Source: Tetmemena sp. SeJ-2015 (taxonomy: Eukaryota; Ciliophora; Spirotrichea; Sporadotrichida; Oxytrichidae). From it: a stretch of 13,455 nt of DNA. Numbering within the stretch: position 1 is the first letter of the stretch; every line of letters starts with the position of its first letter. The stretch spans positions 1 to 13,455 of the forward strand of contig JAJKFJ010010787.1 in the NCBI GenBank assembly GCA_027382625.1, written 5' to 3'. The translations under genes and the position numbers were made by a program. Shown one piece after another: positions 6,752 through 13,455 of this stretch. Under the pieces are notes generated by a model that was given only the letters and a program-made list of their open reading frames with translations, was not told the origin of the DNA and did no database searches.

Positions 6752-8734
6752 TAAGTCTTTGAAATTTTTTGTTAATTCTAAAACATTTGGACTATTTTTA
6801 TAAATAAATTATGTATTAGAAATTGTAATTTCTTTTTTCACGGAAATAAAATATTTTACTTGGCTGCATATGGGAAATTGTAAAATTTGTTACTTTATTA
6901 AGTTACTTTAATTAATATCCATTTAAACATATTTCTAAGTAAAATTTCAGAAATTGGCCATTAATTCTCATTTTTGGAAGAAAATTAATTAATTAAAAAG
7001 ACCTTTAGAGTATATCAAATTTTATAGTCTAAAAACAATTAGATTTTAAATTTTTAGGACTCTTTATTCATTTTATTTAACAATGTTAAATATGTATAAA
7101 ATCATGATGATGTACATATATGCTCTATTTTCAATGAGAGAGTGCTTTGGATTTTAGCCAAGAAGAAAATCATAATATATTTAATTGAAAAAGTTATAAA
7201 TATGTTTAGCCATTCATAGAATTGCAAGCCATATTTTTGCAAATATATTATTTAGAGTATATCTTTTTAATTAAGTATTGGATTTTTATTTAAATACAAA
7301 TTTATAAAATTTTTCATTTTATTGGCAGATGACATTTATCAGAAATTGGAAAAGTTAAAATAGGACTAATCTAATAGAATATAGAATTCTTCTTTGTTAT
7401 AAAGCATTTAATTAAATTTTAGAAAAAATTATTTGAATAATTTATAGTTAAAGGAACACTAATTTTATCAATTAAAATAGTTCTAAAAAATTATATATAA
7501 GAAACTTATCATCTCTCTTTTATCAAGTATAGTCAAGCTACGAATCTGCATTTACTTTTTACAAAATATCTTTCTATAACTTACGGGATATTAATTGTAT
7601 TTATATTCAAATAAATGGATTTAATAATACCCGATTGAGTATATTAGCTTAAGTCAAACTTTTAAATTAGAAAAATTTGGTCAGAGTCCTTATAACTATT
7701 TTTTCTACCCCTAACTGGATAAATAAAAAAAAATTATTTTTTAAACGGATAGTATCTCAACAATTGGTAAAGGTTTCATCATACCGCTTTATTGGAGTAT
7801 GAAATTTTTTCCAAAAAAAAGAGAACGCAAATTATTATAGCCTATCATAATATTAGAGGAATAGAAGGAGGACTAATTTAACTCTATAATGTAATCTTTT
7901 ATTCAAAAAATGATGCATTTTAATTATAATAAAATCAAATTAATAAATTTAAGATTTATTCTCATTCATTTATAGAAAGAGAATATAAACCCACATCACA
8001 ATAACATTAACAGTATATTTTTGTATGTCATATAATTTATTATACAATAAAACATGAAAATTAATTTATAAATCAAACTTTTTTAATCCATAAATAAGGA
8101 ATGGTCGTCTTGATCTCTCTCATTAATATCCCGGAAAATTTAAGGGATAAATTAATTTTTTAAGCTGCTGCTATTCTGGGTATCTGTCTCTATTCCTGTA
8201 GCTCAGTAGACTGTTCATTGAGAGCTTTCAATCAGCCTCAGATTAATATATTCTCTTAATTATATTATAAATAATAGCATTTTACCTTTTAAATTTACGT
8301 GCTTCTTCAATTCTGGTAACCTATCAATGATGCAAATATTATTTTTTAAGCATCATTTGTAGAACTAAAAAAATATTTTAATTTTGGCACTTTCATATCT
8401 AAAAAAATATGGAATTTTTGCTACTTGTCACTCTTATTAAAGTAAATATGCATTCATTTAGATTTATTATATGAGAAACTTTTCTTAAAATCAGAACATA
8501 TAATATTCTTGCTAATACAATAGAACTCTTATTTTTTCTCTCAATAATTAAATTAAAGCCTATTTGAGTAAAAACTTTAGATGTGACAAAAATAAACACA
8601 TATACAATAATTATAATCATAATGAACATTAAATAATCATTTTCTTTTTAAGAATATAAATTATTTCACTTTCAAAATCATTTATTAAGAGACTTTTTAT
8701 AAATTCTTTTTGTTTTAAATGTATGCTAGAATAT
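6752..8734. other. AT-rich spacer between kinase and gene C
   Basis: About 2 kb with no gene I can support. A + frame is open from 7639 to TGA 8584-8586 (ATG at 8101), but its product is poor in Asp and Glu and rich in Ile, Phe, Asn and Gln, as expected from translated AT-rich DNA. A run this long is not surprising when only TGA stops translation. The part at 8101-8250 is GC-richer than its surroundings and could be an isolated block or a non-coding element. A minus-strand frame at 8399-8629 encodes a hydrophobic peptide and is probably chance. Confidence 0.5.
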
Positions 8735-9321
8735 ATGAAAATTCTGAACGACGAGAACTCTATCTTATTGAGCAACAAGACACTATTTGAGTTCTAAAAA
8801 ATTCAACGTTAATCCACCACTCAGAAACTTTCCTATTAGTAAGATAAAGTAGATTTGCAAGAGCAACTCAAAAGTATTTACCCTCTATTACGATTATATT
8901 TATTTAACCCAAAATTTTGGCCTCTGGATAGTTTCCATAAGATAATTTTGAATTGTCTTAATTTATATCATTATTTGTGAAAGAAGAAGAGGAGGAAGAA
9001 GAAAAAGTATTCTTTTCGTAATAAAAGGAAAACATGATCAATGAAGTACTAAAGAAGAAAAGCTTAAGAAATGATAGGAATGAGGATAATAAACTCTCTT
9101 TGGGAGATTAAGATATAGATTGCTTTTATTTTTATGAGCTAGCGACAATGAGGAAATTTAAGAAGTGAATGAACCTTCTTCAGTTAAAAAAAGCTACTGC
9201 TGATCAAAACTATCTGTTTAATGTGGAATAAGTTAATAGATAGATTTAAGAATTTGAATAAAAATGACTGACTGTTGAATTCTTAGAAAATATTGATCAA
9301 TTAGACGATTTAAGTCCTTGA
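8735..9321 (+). CDS. Rpc17/RPC9-like RNA polymerase III subunit (probable), IES-interrupted
   Basis: The product is about 120 residues after removing three inserts. The N-terminus MKILNDENSILLSNKTLFEF resembles the start of Rpc17/RPC9 (CGRP-receptor component, an Rpb4-like subunit), which typically opens with a short Met-Lys/Glu-Val segment, then Asn-Ala, Leu-Ser-Asn/Asp and a helix. An acidic run (EEEEEK) follows, comparable to the acidic linker of fungal Rpc17. Then come helices INEVLKKKSL, YLFNVEQVNRQIQEFLENI and a short tail ending LDDLSP before TGA 9319-9321. Family members pair with the Rpb7-like subunit in the Pol III stalk and act in initiation. Start choice: ATG 8735 fits the family; ATG 8723 is in frame upstream. 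One oddity is a run of seven A (9186-9192) that must lose one A to keep frame. Identity is from memory of the family pattern and is moderate only. Confidence 0.6.
8859..8986 (+). other. Candidate IES C1, 128 bp, pointer AAGAG
   Basis: AAGAG at 8859-8863 and 8987-8991 gives the frame change needed to join KVDLQ to EEEEEKVFFSQQ. It removes an AT-rich stretch with TGA at 8978. A longer 9-bp repeat, AAAAGTATT at 8870 and 9003, also exists but gives the wrong frame. Confidence 0.45.
9079..9146 (+). other. IES C2, 68 bp, pointer AATGAGGA
   Basis: AATGAGGA (8 bp) at 9079-9086 and 9147-9154. Excision joins KSLRNDRN to EEIQEVNEPSS with the correct frame change. Confidence 0.7.
9250..9276 (+). other. 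IES C3, 27 bp, pointer GAATT
   Basis: GAATT at 9250-9254 and 9277-9281. The insert keeps frame but carries TGA at 9265-9267; removal gives VNRQIQEFLENIDQL running to the natural stop. A 21-bp alternative with pointer TTGAA (9254/9275) is possible. Confidence 0.7.
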
Positions 9322-9636
9322 AAATTAAATAATTAGTTCTCTTCTTTATTTTTGCATAATTCTCAAAATTTCATGATCATATGTTTTGAATTAAAAAATA
9401 GCTTTTACATGAGGGTTAAATGTTTTATTTTCTGCTTAAATTTTTCTCATCATAAATTTCTCTAAATTAAATAGCCCTTAGATTATATTTAAACAATAAA
9501 AGATATATTTTTAAATCGCTCATTATCTATTGAATGAAGTCTTAAAAATATTATTTTAAAGAAAATTATTAAATCTATCAGTTATCCAAGGATAGCAGAA
9601 TAATGATTGAAAATTGTGTTGAAAAAAGGAGAGAGA
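9322..9636. other. AT-rich spacer between genes C and D
   Basis: About 315 bases of AT-rich DNA. No coding block, RNA gene or repeat was recognised. A purine-rich stretch (AAAAAAGGAGAGAGA, 9622-9636) directly precedes the first possible ATG of gene D. Confidence 0.55.
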
Positions 9637-11763
9637 ATGAATTTTGAATTTAAAAGAGTATAATTTATTCAAATGTCGTAGAATCAGCTTTTAAAGACAA
9701 CAAACTATCATGGAGAAAGCTAACATGAATCAAGTCACTTTAATAACGAAGAGAGTCACAACAGACTTGAAGACCCGCAATTTAAGAGTAACTCAGGGCC
9801 TAAAGATAATAATTTATGTTTAAGCTTAGAATAGCTCCAGCTCTTCACTCTATCTCCTATCTTCAAATCAAAGTGCCAATGGTGGATTGAATAGACAAAA
9901 TAATATCAAAAAAATTCTTAAACATAAAAAAATTATTGGCGATTATCGGAAAACTTGGGTTCAAGTATTTTTAAAGCAATATATTAAGATTTGATATTGT
10001 TTATGCTAATTGAAAAAGAAATAATAAGCATATTTGATATATAATTGTAAAAAGTATCAATTGTCTTGCATAAATGATAAGTTTATTAATATTCGACTAA
10101 ATAAATTAGATCCAATAAACTAAATTAATTTTATAATGAATAGAAGTACCATGAACGCTAGCTCTCAAGGTTAAATAGGTTAGAATCAATCTGCTACATC
10201 CTTCATTAGAAATTAAGAACAGAAAAATAAGAGTTCTTAATCAATTATATATTTTATGTTGGGAGTATCAACTCCAGTAGCTTCTTTAACGTTCAGCCAA
10301 ATAAAAATCTAGCAAGCTACTTGAACTCATCAAACCTATCTTCACACAGAGGGTCTACCCAGACCTCACAACCGATTGCCAGCTAAGCTTAGGACAATTC
10401 ATATAAAAATCAGAGATAGGACGCCTTGCCTTAAGACTCGGCAGATAATTTAAATTTTCAACTAGATCAAGCAAGTCAAGAAGTCTAGAGTACGCCTCTT
10501 CAGCCAAAGAACCTTAGTTACGAGTACTTTATTTTTAAGCTTTCTAATTTGAAAGAGATTCAAAACAACCAGAATTTGATAAATCTCCCTCTCTAAATGA
10601 CGTCATCTACTTATATCATTCTTTATTAACTTTGAAGAGGCATAATTCAAGCAGCTAGCACTCTTCCTCTTCTCATTCTTCTCTTCTTGCACCAAGCACA
10701 ACTAGTTACATTCAAAATGCAAATCATAAGAGCTCAGGCTCAGCAGCTACTAATCTAACTCATCAGAGGCAAATTAATAATCCCCACTTCTTATCCGGCC
10801 AGCAATAAAATTCCATCCCACTCTCAGCCAGAGATTTCAGAGTAAATCAAACTCAAATGATGTAGAGAAGTACTGACTCGTCTCTCAACTAACAGTCCTT
10901 TCATTAAAAATCTACCTCATAATCATTAATTTAAAAGCTTATCTTATAAAGTTAATCAAGAATGAATTCTTCTCCTGGCAAAGGATAATATGAGCTGATT
11001 CAAACTATGAAAGCTGCTGCAGATTAATCTCAGGAATTTCAAAATAATATCTATGATATTGACAATCGCTTAAGTTCTCTAATGAGTTAGTAATAAGATT
11101 TAAGCTTGACTAACTTACATTAATTTTTGTAAAGTGTATTTTTTCCTTATCAAATGCTTATTCTTTAAATTACAATCTGCTCCAGGAGGAATGAGTTCTC
11201 GAAATAACTAGAAGCTTAATTTTCAGCAGACATCTCTAACTGCTCTCACCAATAGCGGGGGAAAGAGACGTTACAAGACCAATAAGTCAGCATATGCTGG
11301 CTACCTCTTTAACTAATCTCAGGGATAGCAAAGTCAAGGAACATAGGGATTCAGAGAGACTTTAAATTCTCAAATGTCTTTTGATGAGCCTAGTTAAGAA
11401 TAGGTCTCCTAAAAAGAGGGTTAAATTAATTTTTACCACAACGAAGATTTCCAAAATGAACACAATGCAAATAATTCACACAGAGGAAGATAATTTACAT
11501 TCATGCTTTTATTTTAAGTGCCTTCCCTAAAGAAAATATCAGGCCAATATTTTATACATTATATGTATCTATTTAAATAAGGAGAGTGCTAATTTTAGAT
11601 AAGTTTAAAATTTAAATTAAGATAAATATTTCTGTAGTTTGTATTTAGCATATTATGCTTTAGCTTACTGTAAAATTTTTATTTTTTTCACTTGAAATTT
11701 AAGAGCGTTCAGATAGCTAAATTAATTCTGTTATAAGAAAAAGTGAAATAAAAATTATTTTGA
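9637..11763 (+). CDS. Gene D: Ser/Gln/Asn-rich low-complexity protein in eight MDS blocks
   Basis: I do not recognise this gene. Two in-frame starts exist, ATG 9637 and ATG 9673; the second begins MSQNQLLKTTNYHG, in the style of the rest. After removing seven inserts the blocks form one frame of roughly 460 codons to about 11490. The product is dominated by Ser, Gln, Asn and Thr (NLSSHRGSTQTSQ; HSSSSHSSLLAPSTT), with one helical, coiled-coil-like stretch (YELIQTMKAAADQSQEF, about 10990-11042). A Gly/Arg/Lys patch follows (NSGGKRRYKTNK, about 11250). No signal peptide, membrane helix or known domain was seen; it is probably largely disordered. Coding quality drops after NNSHRGR (about 11490), while the formal TGA is at 11761-11763. 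An undetected final IES, or continuation into gene E through another insert, is possible, since E has the same composition. Confidence 0.75.
9808..9829 (+). other. IES D1, 22 bp, pointer AATA
   Basis: AATA at 9808-9811 and 9830-9833. Excision joins SNSGPKDN to SSSSSLYLLSSNQ with the correct frame change. Confidence 0.7.
9888..10136 (+). other. IES D2, 249 bp, pointer TGAATAGA
   Basis: TGAATAGA (8 bp) at 9888-9895 and 10137-10144. The insert is AT-rich with in-frame TGA; excision joins SANGGLNR to STMNASSQGQ without a frame change. This is one of the clearest junctions in the window. Confidence 0.85.
10231..10262 (+). other. IES D3, 32 bp, pointer GAGT
   Basis: GAGT at 10231-10234 and 10263-10266. 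The AT-rich insert changes frame; excision gives EQKNKSINSSSFFNVQ. Confidence 0.75.
10443..10463 (+). other. Candidate IES D4, 21 bp, pointer AGAT
   Basis: AGAT at 10443-10446 and 10464-10467 bounds an AT-rich 21-bp stretch that keeps frame and has no stop. Excision would give PQDSADQASQEV. The only evidence is composition and the repeat, so it may equally be coding. Confidence 0.4.
10528..10547 (+). other. IES D5, about 20 bp, pointer TTT
   Basis: A frame change is required between NLSYEY and ERDSKQPEFDKSP. TTT at 10528-10530 and 10548-10550 provides it and removes a purely AT-rich tract except for one AAGC. The pointer is short, so the exact edges are uncertain. Confidence 0.55.
10920..10952 (+). 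other. Candidate IES D6, 33 bp, pointer TAATCA
   Basis: TAATCA (6 bp) at 10920-10925 and 10953-10958. The insert is AT-rich and a multiple of three with no TGA, so it is silent in frame analysis. Excision gives HQKSTSQSRMNSSPGKG. Confidence 0.6.
11115..11169 (+). other. IES D7, 55 bp, pointer TTACA
   Basis: TTACA at 11115-11119 and 11170-11174. The AT-rich insert changes frame; excision joins QQDLSLTNL to QSAPGGMSSRNN. Confidence 0.8.
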
Positions 11764-12081
11764 AAGCTTATCTATTAAGAATCATACAAATTTAGGCTGT
11801 GATTTTATTACCCTATAAATCTTTCTACTTTGCTTAATTCTCCTTTCTGATAAAAATTTATTTTATAAATTTTAATTTTTTTTCCTCATTTTAACTTTTT
11901 TATTATTTTGTACTAAAATGTTTTACTCAAATCATAAAATTAAAAGAGATTTAAGTTCTGATTATTTTTGCAATAATTAATCAATAGACTTTCCAATATA
12001 GATAAAACTAGCTTTCATAGTCTACTTCTTAAAGTGCCGTCTAACATTACATCAATTGATATATTTAATATATAAGTGTAA
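11764..12081. other. AT-rich spacer between genes D and E
   Basis: AT-rich DNA with no coding block recognised. The non-coding character in fact begins near 11500, so the true spacer may be about 580 bases. If D and E are one gene, this is a large IES; no pointer pair was established. Confidence 0.5.
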
Positions 12082-13455
12082 ATGAATATTTTCACTTAAA
12101 TCAAGAATTTGAAAAACATAGAGAGTCAGGAATCTTCAAAATAATCCTAGATTCCTTCAAGCAGAAGGCTTTAAAATAATTCTCAGTATATCATGGACTA
12201 ACTCTAATCCCAAAACTAAATGCAAATAAGCAGTTTCAACTAAACCTATTCTATGTTCAATATTTCCAGAAAATAAAGAAATTCCTTACCAATAAAGTCA
12301 AAATTTATATCATAAATTATCTAATCAAACCTCTAATCAATTTTACAAGTTTAATAGGATATAATTTACTTATTAAGGCTGATAAATTAGAATTACTAAA
12401 TTATTAAATTTGAAGCATTTAAATTAATTTATTTCAATGCAAAAACATCAGGTTAATTTTTTCCTTAAAATTATTTTTGCCCCTCTTATTTTTTATTTTA
12501 ACACATAGTCAAGATTTAGGCCAAAATAAATTAAAATAGATTTAAGTTTTTGAATTTTCTTGATTTAGTAAATATTTGAAATGAAGAAGAGTTTAGTCGA
12601 ATGAAATAGCAGGAGGAGTATCAGAGAATGCTAGGAATATGATGATAAGTAATCCAAGCCTTAGAAGTGTGAATTCTAGCACTGGGCTCATTGATAAACG
12701 AGCCAGGAATAGAACTACTATACTTCACGATTACAATAAGCAGAGTGCTTTAAGAGAATTATACTTTTAAATTGCTTCAATCTTCGAGGGTTCAACTCAA
12801 GATGGCACTTAAATGTAGAGCTAAGCAGTGGCATCGGGAAAAGTTAGTCCCTTTGAAATTCATAAAAGAGCTCAAAGTTTCAACAAATCTTATTCAGCTT
12901 ATTATAATCATATAAATTCATATTAAAATCCTAAGGTCTTAAAGGAAATGATAGAGGTTACTAAAAGCTTCAAAATTTTCAAAGAAAAAATTAAGCCTCT
13001 CATCATCAGCATTCTAAATCTTACTTTCAGCCTCCATAAAGGAGAATGTCTTATAATTCTTATGAAAATGTAGAAGAGGATGGAGGTTAGGAAGACTCCT
13101 TCTCATTTCTTGCTGATTTAAATAAATCCTATTTGAAATATATATAGATGGAAGTCAGCCTTTATCTAAGACATTAGACTAACGAAGAGACATAAACTCT
13201 CTCTCATATCCTTCAAAGACACTTGTTTAAAATGATTCTGTCATTCCACAAATAGACGATGGGAATATATCTCCCAATCGTCATTAGCGCACTCAGACTC
13301 TCTCAACTACTCTCATCTAAAATTATCGGATGTATTCTCAGCATCAACCTTTAGGTAGCACTCTTTAAAAGTCATAGATGCTCTAATCATCTAAGGAACT
13401 TTAGTCACTGCAGAAATATTTGAACGAACTTGCTTAAAATTCAAATTCTTACTCA
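12082..13455 (+). CDS. Gene E: Ser/Gln/Asn-rich protein, 3' partial, at least four MDS blocks
   Basis: I do not recognise this gene. ATG 12082 (MNIFTQIKNLKNIESQ) is a plausible start. With three inserts removed, the frame runs open to the window edge, about 289 codons. Block 2 is the most protein-like: SVNSSTGLIDKRARNRTTIL and SALRELYFQIASIFEG, a mixed basic and hydrophobic segment that may be folded. Block 3 reads YFQPPQRRMSYNSYENVEED and block 4 is Ser/Thr/Gln-rich (HQRTQTLSTTLIQNY). TAA and TAG are frequent in frame; TGA is absent from the joined frame. The stretch at 12168-12300 also looks coding-like (NNSQYIMDQLQSQNQ) but is discarded by the best junction, so the first boundary is uncertain. 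Composition matches gene D; the two could be parts of one gene. Confidence 0.7.
12163..12584 (+). other. Candidate IES E1, 422 bp, pointer AGAAG
   Basis: AGAAG at 12163-12167 and 12585-12589 gives the frame change that joins QIPSSRR to VQSNEIAGGVSENARN. An insert is certain because the blocks lie in different frames and TGA triplets intervene (for example 12577 and 12582), but part of the removed sequence looks coding-like, so another pair may be used. A 7-bp repeat AATATTT (12259/12571) was tested and leads directly to a stop. Confidence 0.5.
12961..13013 (+). other. IES E2, 53 bp, pointer CTAAA
   Basis: CTAAA at 12961-12965 and 13014-13018. Excision joins LKEMIEVTK to SYFQPPQRRMSYNS with the correct frame change. 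Confidence 0.75.
13115..13146 (+). other. IES E3, 32 bp, pointer GAT
   Basis: GAT at 13115-13117 and 13147-13149 bounds a 32-bp AT-rich insert. Excision joins EDSFSFLAD to GSQPLSKTLDQ with the correct frame change. Confidence 0.8.

Noticed and set aside
8195..8235. tRNA-like string TAGCTCAGTAGA
   Set aside because: No acceptor pairing and no T-arm (GGTTCGAATCC-like) at the required distance; it is not a tRNA.
7639..8586. A 315-codon + frame free of TGA
   Set aside because: With only TGA as stop and GC this low, runs of this length are expected by chance in a 13-kb window over six frames. The product is depleted in acidic residues.
8399..8629. Minus-strand ORF encoding a hydrophobic 76-residue peptide
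   Set aside because: Rich in Ile, Phe and Val as expected from AT-rich DNA, with no motif. A short open run is weak evidence in this composition.
8870..9011. 9-bp repeat AAAAGTATT as a pointer in the Rpc17-like gene
   Set aside because: It is the longest repeat there, but joining at it puts the next block in a frame that soon hits TGA.

Overview
The window reads as germline (micronuclear) DNA of a spirotrich ciliate of the Oxytricha/Stylonychia kind. Four observations support this. (1) Every convincing coding stretch uses TAA and TAG as sense codons, read as glutamine where family alignment allows a check, and only TGA behaves as stop. (2) The genes are cut into short blocks (MDSs) separated by AT-rich, non-intron inserts. 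(3) At nearly every break a direct repeat of 3-8 bp (a pointer) lies at both edges, and removing the insert plus one repeat copy restores the reading frame and often removes an in-frame TGA. (4) Many inserts are only 20-33 bp long. The species and most functions are inferred; the frame arithmetic is read directly from the sequence.

Layout, all on the + strand. 1-1073: gene A, which enters from the left edge, a hydrophilic coiled-coil-like protein of unknown function. 1074-2108: AT-rich spacer. 2109-6751: a complete Ser/Thr protein kinase gene in about ten blocks. Its inserts include one of 2.2 kb in the hinge of the catalytic domain and one of 396 bp with near-perfect 48-bp terminal inverted repeats in the activation segment. 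6752-8734: AT-rich spacer with no gene I can support. 8735-9321: a small gene resembling the RNA polymerase III subunit Rpc17/RPC9 (CGRP-RCP). 9322-9636: spacer. 9637 to about 11490 (formal stop 11763): gene D, a Ser/Gln/Asn-rich low-complexity protein in eight blocks. 12082 to the right edge: gene E, also low-complexity, in at least four blocks, 3' end outside the window.

All blocks are in linear order and on one strand, so none of these genes is scrambled. No operon logic applies: in this kind of ciliate each gene would normally end up on its own macronuclear nanochromosome after the inserts are excised. No telomere-addition site, tRNA, rRNA, CRISPR array or bacterial-type regulation was seen.

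Coordinate convention: an internal eliminated sequence (IES) is given from the first base of the left pointer copy to the base before the right pointer copy, which is the exact stretch lost on excision. Pointer choices rest on frame logic and repeat length. Where several choices work, this is said. The most notable items are the terminal-inverted-repeat IES, the 2.2-kb IES with two GC-elevated islands of unknown origin, and the set of very short IESs, several of which are invisible as stops because they keep the frame open.
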